Notes: generated from the letters alone by a model not told the origin. Shown: positions 16,873 through 24,631, counted from the stretch's first letter. The stretch: 44,617 nt of DNA from Thermoplasmata archaeon (GCA_015063235.1 SUSW01000006.1:1-44617); one strand, 5' to 3'. Program-made: numbers and translations.

Positions 16873-17721
16873 ATAATCAAAATAGTCGACCTTGTCAAGA
16901 AATACGGGGAGAAGGTCGCCGTCGACGGCATCAGCTTCGATGTTGAAGAAGGGGAACTGTTCGGATTCCTCGGACCCAACGGGGCGGGCAAGACCACCAC
17001 CGTGAGATGCATCTCCACGCTCACCAACATAACTTCCGGAGAGGTTTATGTCAACGGAGTCAACGTGGTCAAGGACCAGATCAAGGCCAAGAAGTACATG
17101 GGAGTCATACAGCAGCAGATCTCCCTGGACAAGGACCTGACCATCAAGGAGAACATGATCTCCCATGCCATGTACCACGGAATGGGCAAGAAGGAGAGGG
17201 ACCAGAGGATTCAGGAGCTCTCTGACTATTTCGGTCTGGAGGAATATCTCAACAAGCCCGTCGATTCGCTTTCCGGAGGATGGAAGAAGAGGGCGGCCAT
17301 AGTATGCGCCATGCTCCATCAGCCCAAGGTCCTTTTCCTAGATGAACCGACATCCGGACTGGATATCAACGCCAGACGTCTCCTCTGGGACGTGGTCAAG
17401 AAGCTAAACCAGAGCGGAACCACCATCGTCCTGACCACCCACTACATCGAGGAGGCCGAGGCGCTTTGCGACAGAGTAGGAGTCATCGACCACGGTAAGA
17501 TCATCGCTCTGGACAAACCATCGGTGCTCATCGAGCAGACAGGAAAGACGGCTGTCGAATACATGGAAGGGGAGAAGACATGCTACAGATACTTCCGCAG
17601 CATGGATGATGCCCAGGCTTTCGTCCATGACAGCGGATTCGAGGATGTGACCATCAGGAAGACCAACCTGGAGGATGTGTTCGTAGAGCTCACCGGTAAG
17701 AAAGTAGGTGATCAGAAATGA
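16873..17721 (+). CDS. ABC-2 type exporter ATPase, start codon unclear
   Basis: A DrrA/CcmA-type ATPase. The coding frame gives IIKIVDLVKKYGEKVAVDG, Walker A GPNGAGKTT, signature LSGGWKKRAA and Walker B VLFLDEPTSGLD, then an H-loop in LTTHYIEEAE. The conserved domain starts at about 16876, yet the frame between the upstream stop (TAA 16813-16815) and a GTG at 17002 inside the Walker A region contains no ATG, GTG or TTG. The start used must be a rare codon such as ATA at 16873, or the sequence has a single-base error or a mutation near 16856-16875, where a GTG lies one frame off. It overlaps the permease gene by ATGA, so the pair is translationally coupled. The substrate is unknown (drug, lipid or similar). 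Confidence 0.8.
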   Translation: MIKIVDLVKKYGEKVAVDGISFDVEEGELFGFLGPNGAGKTTTVRCISTLTNITSGEVYVNGVNVVKDQIKAKKYMGVIQQQISLDKDLTIKENMISHAMYHGMGKKERDQRIQELSDYFGLEEYLNKPVDSLSGGWKKRAAIVCAMLHQPKVLFLDEPTSGLDINARRLLWDVVKKLNQSGTTIVLTTHYIEEAEALCDRVGVIDHGKIIALDKPSVLIEQTGKTAVEYMEGEKTCYRYFRSMDDAQAFVHDSGFEDVTIRKTNLEDVFVELTGKKVGDQK

Positions 17722-18497
17722 GCGAGACAGTGTACAAGAGGAACACCGGATTCTTCCACCAGGTGTATCACGTCGCTTGGTCGGACCTGATGTTCCTCAA
17801 ACACAATTTCATCAATACGGTGATCATGACAATCATGGGTCCGATACTGTATCTGATAGCGTTCGGATACGGACTCAGATCGGGGGAGACAGATATCGGC
17901 GTATCATACGTTGCCTTCGTCATCCCCGGTATAATGGCGCTGACATCTCTGTCGGGGTCGTTCGCATCCACATCCACAAGGATCAACGTCCAGAGGCTGT
18001 ACTACAAGAGCTTCGATGAGATGATGATGTGCCCCTTGAGCAACGGTGCCATCGTTTTGGGGAAGAGCATGCTAGGATTGGTAAGAGGGTTGATGGGATG
18101 CTTCCTGATGTACGCGATAGGGCTCGTCCTCGCACCTGAGCTGGAACTCACCCCGCTTGCGGTGATATCGATCGTCCTTAGCTGCATGGTATTCTCGATG
18201 CTGGGCATGCTGGCAGCTCTGCTCGCGAAATCGCACCAGAGCATGGCCACTTTCAACAGCCTGATCATCCTGCCGATGACCTTCCTGTGCGGTACGTTCT
18301 TCTCCGTATCCGACCTGGATCCAATCTTCCAGGGAATACTCTACTGCCTGCCTCTGACCCACTCAAGCCTTTGCGTAAGAGCAGCGTGCCTGCCTGGATA
18401 TCTCGACTTCCCATGGATATCGCTTCTCGTACTGTTCCTGTTCGGAGTTGTGGTGTTCCTGCTAAGCTATCACATGCTCAGAGTGAGGAAGATCTGA
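17718..18497 (+). CDS. ABC-2 type exporter permease
   Basis: A 259-residue membrane protein with about six hydrophobic segments, fitting the ABC2_membrane family (DrrB/NodJ-like). Typical parts are YVAFVIPGIMALTSLSGSF, the FDEMMMCPLSNGAIVLGK coupling region and a C-terminal LPLTHSSLCVRAACL segment. Its ATG overlaps the ATPase stop as ATGA. The gene is convergent with the NifK-like gene: TGA at 18495-18497 is directly followed by the other stop on the opposite strand, so no base separates the two genes and no terminator is seen between them. Confidence 0.87.
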   Translation: MSETVYKRNTGFFHQVYHVAWSDLMFLKHNFINTVIMTIMGPILYLIAFGYGLRSGETDIGVSYVAFVIPGIMALTSLSGSFASTSTRINVQRLYYKSFDEMMMCPLSNGAIVLGKSMLGLVRGLMGCFLMYAIGLVLAPELELTPLAVISIVLSCMVFSMLGMLAALLAKSHQSMATFNSLIILPMTFLCGTFFSVSDLDPIFQGILYCLPLTHSSLCVRAACLPGYLDFPWISLLVLFLFGVVVFLLSYHMLRVRKI

Positions 18498-19772
18498 TCA
18501 GCTTCCGCGGACACCGTGAAGTATCTCGTCAAGGATGTATCTGGTCCCCTGGATCCCGTAAATGGGACGGGGGATCACATCATCCAGGCCCATCGAGGAA
18601 TGTCCGATGGGTATGCCTATGCAGCATTCTCCGTTTATCTTCATGGTAAGCGCAGTTATCCCTTCGCACAGAACGATGTCCGACCCCTTCTTAGGCTCGA
18701 CACCGAATGATTCCGAATAATCGATGGAATCCAGGAATGCCTTCAGCTTCTCCACTTCCGTCTCATCGGATCCCAGATCCACATCCACTGCTATGGGTGC
18801 TGTGGCAAGATACTCGTACATCCACTTTGTCAGCGGCCTGATTACCGAGGCGATCCCCGCCGCGGAGAATTTCAGTCCCTTAATACGCAATGCGTTGTAC
18901 TTCATGCCGACGAACTTCTGATAGATCTTGTCACGGGCCTTTTGGACCTTCGAGATAGGGGCGGATGCATCCTTGCCGGTGATTGCTCCGATATTTCTGT
19001 ACCACTCCTCGGTTGCATCGAAACCAACGGGGGCTCCCGCTTCGGAGCGTATGATCTTCAGCCCTTTGGATTCGTAATAATCACATAAAGATGCGCATGC
19101 CTCCGGGCATACCACGATGCAGTATTCGGAATTGAGCGAGTCCTTGAGATCGTCAAGCTCCGCTCCGGCCCCGGGAACGCACCTCACCTTCAGGCCCATG
19201 GACTCCAGATTCTCCGTGAATTCTTCAACGGCCGCCATCCAATCCTTATCCAGGACTGTCATGCCCACGAGATTGACAGTATCCTTCTCGGGCCTGTCCC
19301 TGACCGGCTTCAGGTGCTCCACAATCTGCCTCAGGGTATGGTCGTATCCTTGGGTCATCGGTATGGAGACTAACGATTCATCCATGTAAATCGCCCTGTC
19401 TTCCATCCCTGCCTCGCGGATCGCCTTCTCGTGGTTATCCCCTATGAGCCCTGCTCCGGGCGAATTGATCACCACTACCAATCCGGGCTTCTTGGAATCG
19501 ACTATCGGGAGTCCTTCCTCCAGTTTGTAGAAGGCCCCATTTATGTAATCATACTCGTCAAGAAATGTTGCTGGCACTCTTGGATACCCGCAGAAATAGG
19601 GAACGAAATAGGAATCATTCTCTTCGAGCGTCATCCTAGGGAATACTGCACTGGAATAGACCATGAACCTGACCCTGCATCCTCCCGGACCGTGCAGGAA
19701 TACCATCGCATCGGTGATACTTTCGACGGCCATTACCGCGCCGACGAATCCATCCGGAAGCGTCCTCTTCAT
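18498..19772 (-). CDS. NifK/NifN-like subunit of a nitrogenase-like reductase
   Basis: This 424-residue protein belongs to the nitrogenase component 1 (NifD/K/E/N, BchN/B, CfbD) superfamily. Near the N-terminus are LHGPGGCRVR with Cys32 and YFCGYPRVPATF with Cys61, at positions expected for Fe-S cluster ligands. The third ligand position, TTC...IGDD in relatives, reads INSPGAGLIGD, so a Cys is replaced and only two of three usual ligands remain. Later regions show the Rossmann folds of the family (LVGMTVLDKDWMAAVEEF, YCIVVCPEACASL). The ATG at 19772 is preceded by AAAGGAGGG and overlaps the stop of the fusion gene as ATGA, which indicates tight co-translation and a 1:1 complex. Conserved NifD ligands of FeMo-co are not seen, so it is not a nitrogenase proper. 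Confidence 0.88.
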   Translation of the reverse strand: MKRTLPDGFVGAVMAVESITDAMVFLHGPGGCRVRFMVYSSAVFPRMTLEENDSYFVPYFCGYPRVPATFLDEYDYINGAFYKLEEGLPIVDSKKPGLVVVINSPGAGLIGDNHEKAIREAGMEDRAIYMDESLVSIPMTQGYDHTLRQIVEHLKPVRDRPEKDTVNLVGMTVLDKDWMAAVEEFTENLESMGLKVRCVPGAGAELDDLKDSLNSEYCIVVCPEACASLCDYYESKGLKIIRSEAGAPVGFDATEEWYRNIGAITGKDASAPISKVQKARDKIYQKFVGMKYNALRIKGLKFSAAGIASVIRPLTKWMYEYLATAPIAVDVDLGSDETEVEKLKAFLDSIDYSESFGVEPKKGSDIVLCEGITALTMKINGECCIGIPIGHSSMGLDDVIPRPIYGIQGTRYILDEILHGVRGS

Positions 19773-21919
19773 ATTATCCCTCCTTTCTTCCATCCTTCAT
19801 TGTTGGGAAGACGCATTATGTTCTCCAGATATTCCACATAATCCAGAGAGGGTTTCAGCCCCAGACCTATCTTGCCCACCCTTGCGAATCTGACGCCGTC
19901 CGTGGGCATCATAATATCCGATATTATCAGGTCCGGCCTGTTCTCACTGATATCCTTCTTAAGATTGTCCGAATCATAATCCTGCGTGATGAGGCCTATA
20001 TGGCGGGACACAGCTGCCAGCTGCTTCCTTCTGGGATTTGGCTGGCATGCTATCCTTACGAAATCCACCTTGAGGTCCAGCAACATGTCGATAAGCCAAT
20101 CTATGTTATACGACAGCTTGTTCAGCAGAATGACCTTCTTCCCTTCGAAGCGGTGGCGGTGAGCATCGATGAATGCTGCGTACTCAGATTCCACAGAACC
20201 GATCTCCTCTTCGGCCTCTTCTCTCTTCCCTGTGAGGTCCCCCATCCTGTCCAGCCATTCCTCATAATCGTAACGGCCCACCGGGAGAGGTACAGGGAAC
20301 AGCTCCCTTCCAGTCCTCTGATGTATCATATCGCAGAGCTCCCTATTGTTGGCGGTGTCCGTCAGTAGCATGTCATAGGTACCTTTGCAGAAGTTCTGTA
20401 TGGTGGACGACGTGGTCTCGTCTATGAATCTGCAGTTCACCTTGAGACCGAACCTATCCAGCATCCTCTCGAGCTCCTGCATATGCTTCTTCGAATGTAA
20501 ATCGAAGAAGGATGTGGCGATAAGATTGATTGAATTCGATTCCGGAACGACTGACGGGTCGATCATCTGGACGATGTTCGAGGCGGCCATCATGAAACCA
20601 TCGGTGTAATCGCCGACAACATCCCCGTCTGTGGGAACGTACTGAATGTCGACATCAGGATACTGCTTCATCTTCCTGTCGATGACGCTGACGCAGTCAT
20701 CGCCGATTATCCCGGGCATACATGTGGTGACCACGGCGATCCTGCTGAATCCGTCCGCGACCGTATCATCGATCGCTTTCTCCAGATACTTCACGCCTCC
20801 GAATATGGAGACGGCGTCGTCCATCATGGTGCATCTCACATTCTGAGCCGGGGCCACATCGAATATCTCTCTGTCGTACAGCTCCAATACGGCCTTGCTG
20901 CGGGATGTGTTCATGAAATACAGACAGCTTTCCGGACCGTGCAGCACCACGGCGAAATCGTTCATCTTCATGTAGGCCGCCAGTGCTCCGTATGCGGCAC
21001 ATGACATCATTATGCGCGTATCCTTGATGGATCTCTTAGCGCATCCTGTACATCCGCCGCACGGATGTCGCGTGACGCCTGAAGCTCCTCCGGGACGTAT
21101 CTCCCTTCCTGCGGCCAGATCCGATAGCTGATCGTCATCCAACGGGTGTGGGTAGACGCATTCCACCTTTCCCTCAGATACGTCGATGATGCGCTGCGCT
21201 ATCTCATCCACAGCCTTGGAGATGTCTGAATCGGGGTATAACTCCCTGACGGTGTGGCCCTTGCCTTCGGCATCCGCGAACAGCTTGTCGCGCGGCATCA
21301 CGGCGATTACCTCCGTACCTGTGGCAGCGGCGAATCTCCTTACCAGTTCCTCCTCTCCGACGACCCCGCGGGAGTTCAGGAGGATACCGATAAGACGCGG
21401 CGAGCCCGTATCGAAATTGGAAAGTCCTTTCATAATGTTGTTCGCAGCGTACATGGCCATGAACTCACCGGATGTTACGAGGATTATCCCGTCCGCGTAT
21501 TCGCCTCTGAGAGGAACGGCGAATCCTCCGCATACGACATCCCCCAGGACGTCGTAGACCTTGACATCCACATCCAGACCGTCCGCACCCAGCTTCTTCA
21601 GCGTATCGAAAGTCGTCAGGATTCCTCTTCCGGCACAGCCGATGCCGGGTTCCGGCCCTCCTGCCTCCGTGCATATCACGCCTTCGGTACCGGTCATGAT
21701 CACATCGTCAAGCTTCCTCTTGGCAATCGGGGTGTTCCTGACGTAGTCCAGAACGGTACTCTGGGCCTTGCCTCCCAGCAGAAGCCTAGTGGAATCGTGC
21801 TTGGGATCGCAGCCTATCTGCATCACCTTGAGACCTTTCTTGGCCAGCGCTACCGAGATGTTGGCGGCCATGGTGGATTTTCCGATGCCGCCCTTTCCGT
21901 ACATGGCTATCTGATACAT
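19769..21919 (-). CDS. NifH-NifD-like fusion protein of a nitrogenase-like reductase
   Basis: A single 716-residue chain joins a full NifH domain to a NifD-like domain. The NifH part (about 1-265) has the P-loop GKGGIGKST at 9-16, DPKHDSTRL, the cluster ligands Cys95 (GIGCAGRG) and Cys130 (GDVVCGGF), and an ASGE-like TSGEFMAMYAANNI helix. A linker at 265-300 contains CGGCTGC (Cys287, 290, 293). The NifD-like part follows, with Cys332 (HGPESCLYF), Cys363 (NVRCTMMDD) and Cys400 (TTCMPGIIGDD) in the places of cluster ligands. The ATG at 21919 starts the P-loop domain; a longer frame to 21991 exists. In the relatives I know (NifHDK, BchLNB, CfbCD) the reductase and catalytic parts are separate proteins. 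The substrate is unknown. Confidence 0.9.
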   Translation of the reverse strand: MYQIAMYGKGGIGKSTMAANISVALAKKGLKVMQIGCDPKHDSTRLLLGGKAQSTVLDYVRNTPIAKRKLDDVIMTGTEGVICTEAGGPEPGIGCAGRGILTTFDTLKKLGADGLDVDVKVYDVLGDVVCGGFAVPLRGEYADGIILVTSGEFMAMYAANNIMKGLSNFDTGSPRLIGILLNSRGVVGEEELVRRFAAATGTEVIAVMPRDKLFADAEGKGHTVRELYPDSDISKAVDEIAQRIIDVSEGKVECVYPHPLDDDQLSDLAAGREIRPGGASGVTRHPCGGCTGCAKRSIKDTRIMMSCAAYGALAAYMKMNDFAVVLHGPESCLYFMNTSRSKAVLELYDREIFDVAPAQNVRCTMMDDAVSIFGGVKYLEKAIDDTVADGFSRIAVVTTCMPGIIGDDCVSVIDRKMKQYPDVDIQYVPTDGDVVGDYTDGFMMAASNIVQMIDPSVVPESNSINLIATSFFDLHSKKHMQELERMLDRFGLKVNCRFIDETTSSTIQNFCKGTYDMLLTDTANNRELCDMIHQRTGRELFPVPLPVGRYDYEEWLDRMGDLTGKREEAEEEIGSVESEYAAFIDAHRHRFEGKKVILLNKLSYNIDWLIDMLLDLKVDFVRIACQPNPRRKQLAAVSRHIGLITQDYDSDNLKKDISENRPDLIISDIMMPTDGVRFARVGKIGLGLKPSLDYVEYLENIMRLPNNEGWKKGGII

Positions 21920-21965
21920 GGATGTCTTTTGCGAATATCTCGTCCTCACGATAAAAATGATTGGA

Positions 21966-22006
21966 ACATCTGTCCAATATGCACCTGGCATATTTCGACA
22001 TTTGTC
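21966..22006. promoter_or_regulatory. Repeated ACATYTGTC motif before the nitrogenase-like operon
   Basis: ACATCTGTC (21966-21974) recurs as ACATTTGTC (21998-22006), 32 bases apart, about three helical turns. Both are imperfect palindromes of GACA/TGTC type and lie between the divergent fusion gene and the cysteine-rich orphan. A similar GGACA-N8-TGTCC repeat precedes sufC. Confidence 0.35.
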
Positions 22007-22073
22007 TAATCAAGACAGCGAAGATTCATTAACCTAGATGCAGATACTTCTTTGTTCGCTCTGAGGTATTATT

Positions 22074-22796
22074 ATGGGAATCAACATCGGAATATGCGAA
22101 ATGGAAGCCAAGAACTCAATGTGCAAAGACCTCAGGTCCGAGATTATAAAGGTCCATGTCAGCGATCCGGCAGGATTCGAGGACATAGTCCAATACGAAG
22201 ATGTAGTGGACCTCGAGACAGCAAAGAAGAAGGTCGGCGACTGGGAATCATTCATCAAGAGAAACAGGATCAATCCCGAGACCGATGCCGTCTACATGAG
22301 CAAGGTGAAGAAAGACGAAGACATCGCACTCCTGGCACCTGTGTCCAAGAAGGTCTGCACCGGATGGATTATGATGGATGGTCTTTCCGATGACGTAAAG
22401 AAGAAAATCCTGGACAAAGCGAACGGTGATGACATCATATCCGGCTGGGACCAGCTCGAGTTCGACGAGATGAACGAACTCTGCTCCAAGTGCCCCCTGT
22501 CATGGGATAAAGGGCGCGGATGCATCGGTGCATTCGGACCAGACACCAGCAAGCTTCCGGAGATCGCAGCGAAGTACAGCTGTCCCATAACAGCTTCGGC
22601 ACCTGTCGCAGCCAAATCCCATAAGAAGTTCACTCCTGAAGATGCAGAGAACCTTCTGAAGGAGATCGAGATCCTGAAGACAGCCCTCCCCAAGGAAGGA
22701 AAGGTCTTCGTGAACCGCTACAAGGGCCCCGTCGAGAGGATGGAGGCAGTGGCCAAGATCTCGATAGCAGAAGGCTGCGGCTGGTACTTCTTCTGA
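22074..22796 (+). CDS. Cysteine-rich orphan protein divergent from the nitrogenase-like operon
   Basis: A 240-residue soluble protein I do not recognise. It contains several cysteines that could bind an Fe-S cluster or metal: Cys8 and Cys17, a KKVCTGW site, CSKCPLSWDKGRGC near the middle, KYSCPITA, and EGCGWYFF at the C-terminus. The ATG at 22074 follows a GAGGT site at good spacing. No membrane segment is seen. It shares the 154-base upstream region with the fusion gene, so it may be co-regulated. It is convergent with the flavoprotein gene, whose stop lies immediately adjacent. No function is assigned; a cluster donor or assembly role is only a guess from context. Confidence 0.6.
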   Translation: MGINIGICEMEAKNSMCKDLRSEIIKVHVSDPAGFEDIVQYEDVVDLETAKKKVGDWESFIKRNRINPETDAVYMSKVKKDEDIALLAPVSKKVCTGWIMMDGLSDDVKKKILDKANGDDIISGWDQLEFDEMNELCSKCPLSWDKGRGCIGAFGPDTSKLPEIAAKYSCPITASAPVAAKSHKKFTPEDAENLLKEIEILKTALPKEGKVFVNRYKGPVERMEAVAKISIAEGCGWYFF

Positions 22797-23378
22797 TCAG
22801 GCAAAACCATTCAGACGGAGAAGGAGCTGTGACATGTTCCTGACAAGGGCATGCACACCCTTCATCCCTTTCTTATCATCCTCGTACTGAGGGGAATTCA
22901 GAGCATGCACTATGGGCAGAGGATTCGAACCGCATACGTTCACACCGTTGCGGAGCAGGAAATCCACCACCTGGTTGTAGACCATCGAACCGCCGTCGTG
23001 GCCACAAACGGCTATCGCGCCGCCGACCTTTCCGTTGAGACCCAGATCGCCCTTTTCATACACAAGCTGGGCCCTTTCGAGGAATGTCTGAAGAACACTG
23101 GGGCACGCGTTGGAATAGGTGGGCGAGGCGATTAGGATGCCGTCTGCCTCCCTGAGCCTGTCCAGAATGTCATTGAGCCCGTCATCCTCGTCCATGCATC
23201 TTCCGTCACCGCGGATCTCGCATGTGAGACAGACGTTGCAGTTCACCAGAGTGTACTCATAGATGTTGATAATCTCCATCTCGATGCCTTCCTTCTCGAA
23301 CTGATCCTGCACCTCATTGAGTATGTTGCTGGTATTGCCGATAGGGCGGGGGCTTCCGTTGATGGCGATTATCTTCAT
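22797..23378 (-). CDS. Iron-sulfur flavoprotein / NAD(P)H-dependent FMN reductase family
   Basis: The 193-residue protein has the flavodoxin-like FMN-binding loop GSPRPIGNTS at residues 8-17 and a compact cysteine motif NCNVCLTCEIRGDGRC with Cys47, Cys50, Cys53 and Cys61, as in iron-sulfur flavoproteins (Isf). A second flavin-contact stretch reads SPTYSNACPSVLQTFLER. Isf proteins of methanogens reduce O2 or H2O2 with ferredoxin electrons; others of the family reduce quinones or metals. The gene is monocistronic or last of a minus-strand unit, with 127 bases before the HAD gene. Assignment to the family is firm; the exact electron donor is not known. Confidence 0.85.
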   Translation of the reverse strand: MKIIAINGSPRPIGNTSNILNEVQDQFEKEGIEMEIINIYEYTLVNCNVCLTCEIRGDGRCMDEDDGLNDILDRLREADGILIASPTYSNACPSVLQTFLERAQLVYEKGDLGLNGKVGGAIAVCGHDGGSMVYNQVVDFLLRNGVNVCGSNPLPIVHALNSPQYEDDKKGMKGVHALVRNMSQLLLRLNGFA

Positions 23379-23505
23379 GGAACGTCATCCGTGGACACAC
23401 TAATAGATTTTGCCGATAGACCCGTTTTGAAATGATAGCCATTCGTCTGTAGAACTGCAGGGCATCAGTGACCCTAACGCACCCACTGAAAACCATCCTT
23501 CGCCG

Positions 23506-24063
23506 TCAGAGTATCCATTCGGTCACGACGCCATCCTTGACCTTATACGCCTTCTCAGCTATCTCCGCCATAGGCCTGTCATGATCCTCATCCGAGTAGA
23601 ACGCCTCCACCTCGGTGTCCCCGTAGATCTCCCTGAAGCGCCTGACCTTCTCCTCGTCCCTGCAATTGGGTCCGAGGCATCTTCCGGTCCCCGTATCCAC
23701 CTGGGATGCGATGAAGTACTTTATCCCCAAACGCGAGCATGCCTCGCGGATATGGAATTCAGGGGAGGCAGATATAACGAGATCGTCTTCCTTCTGCTGC
23801 TCGAGATACCAAGGGAATATCCTGTCCATATGGCTGTCCCAAAACTGCTTGGACATCTCCTCTACGTCCACATATTTGAAGAACTTGTAGTACCTCTGCT
23901 TCATGGCCCTGATATCGAGCTTTCCTCTTCTGTGCCCCCACCATCCGGTGAACTGCCACGGGAAACATATGATCATGTACGGCTTTCTTTTAAGGCAAAA
24001 CTTGTAGAAATCGACCATGCAGTCGCCGTCATACAGCGTACCGTCGAAATCGTAGACGTTCAA
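23506..24063 (-). CDS. HAD-superfamily phosphatase (PSP/SerB-like, subclass IB)
   Basis: HAD motif I is DFDGTLYDGD at the very N-terminus (nucleophile Asp and general acid two residues later), motif II the Ser in SASPEFHIREAC, and motif IV the acidic YSDEDHDRPM. A helical cap lies between motifs I and II. The 185-residue size fits IB phosphatases such as phosphoserine or lipid-phosphate phosphatases. The substrate is not evident. The start is uncertain: no ATG precedes motif I, but a TTG at 24063 follows a GGTGG site by seven bases and an earlier TTG at 24087 is also in frame. The former is preferred. Confidence 0.8.
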   Translation of the reverse strand: MNVYDFDGTLYDGDCMVDFYKFCLKRKPYMIICFPWQFTGWWGHRRGKLDIRAMKQRYYKFFKYVDVEEMSKQFWDSHMDRIFPWYLEQQKEDDLVISASPEFHIREACSRLGIKYFIASQVDTGTGRCLGPNCRDEEKVRRFREIYGDTEVEAFYSDEDHDRPMAEIAEKAYKVKDGVVTEWIL

Positions 24064-24192
24064 CTTCTCTCCACCGTTCCGCCCCAAAATCGATGCCTTT
24101 GCTAAAAAGTCTATCGTTCAGGCTCTGATTGGGAAAGAACTGCCGATTCTGAGGCATAAACGCTTTATCCGAACTAGACCGTCTTTCCGTTG

Positions 24193-24213
24193 TGCGGAAC
24201 ATCATTTTCCGCA
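24193..24213. promoter_or_regulatory. Perfect inverted repeat TGCGGAA-N7-TTCCGCA
   Basis: A 7-bp perfect repeat with a 7-base spacer lies in the 182-base region between the divergent HAD gene and the small gene at 24246, 33-53 bases before the latter. The 7-N7-7 layout matches the repeat at 14021-14041 in form but not in sequence. It could be an operator or an RNA hairpin. Confidence 0.35.
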
Positions 24214-24245
24214 TCGAGCCTTGATAGAACCAAGGAGGCGAACCG

Positions 24246-24524
24246 TTGGATAACCGCTTGAGAAGGGAAACCCCCAGCAATCACACCGCAGGAACATTCC
24301 TGGCCATCGTAATGATTGCATCGGGCCTCATGATGCTGATCAACCGCATCAGCAGCTTCAGATTGCTGCTGAAAGGGATATGGACAGATACCTGCGACAT
24401 AGGTTCATGCAATCTGGTCAGAATCTACGGGAAGGATGGTTTCTTCATCCAGCTGATCGTAAAGGATGACGGGGACGCCATCACCGAGAATTGTTCAGAA
24501 TCTGACGATTCTGACGAGATATGA
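24246..24524 (+). CDS. Small membrane protein with RIYG motif, unknown function
   Basis: This 92-residue protein has one hydrophobic segment (about residues 16-33, GTFLAIVMIASGLMMLI) and then a soluble part with LVRIYGKDGFFIQLIVKDD. The same pattern (YLRIYGDTGYFVKLRVTDE) appears in the orphan at 33819-34232, so the two share a small domain. The C-terminus is acidic. The start is a TTG at 24246 behind AGGAGG, which sits 6 bases away. The gene is short and its existence rests on the ribosome-binding site and the shared motif. Function unknown. Confidence 0.55.
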   Translation: MDNRLRRETPSNHTAGTFLAIVMIASGLMMLINRISSFRLLLKGIWTDTCDIGSCNLVRIYGKDGFFIQLIVKDDGDAITENCSESDDSDEI

Positions 24525-24526
24525 AC

Positions 24527-24555
24527 GGCCTCCGGCCAATCGGACATCCCTTTTT
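24527..24555 (+). terminator. Weak hairpin followed by T-run
   Basis: GGCC-TCC-GGCC (24527-24537) is followed 14 bases later by CCCTTTTT. The stem is short, so this is a tentative terminator of the small gene. Confidence 0.35.
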
Positions 24556-24560
24556 ACTTA

Positions 24561-24596
24561 GGACAGTTAGACTTGTCCGTGCGCGTTAATATATAC
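24561..24596 (+). promoter_or_regulatory. sufCB promoter with inverted repeat
   Basis: GGACA-N8-TGTCC (24561-24578) precedes a TATA box TTAATATATA (24586-24595), 37 bases before the sufC ATG. The repeat lies just upstream of the TATA box, where an archaeal regulator could bind. The regulator is unknown. Confidence 0.45.
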
Positions 24597-24631
24597 GTCC
24601 ACATTATCGCTCAGACATCAAAGGTGTAGAC

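Noticed and set aside
18498-21919. True nitrogenase for N2 fixation
   Set aside because: The FeMo-cofactor ligands of NifD are not seen, one cluster Cys is missing in the NifK-like subunit, and no nifE, nifN, nifB or molybdate transport gene is nearby.
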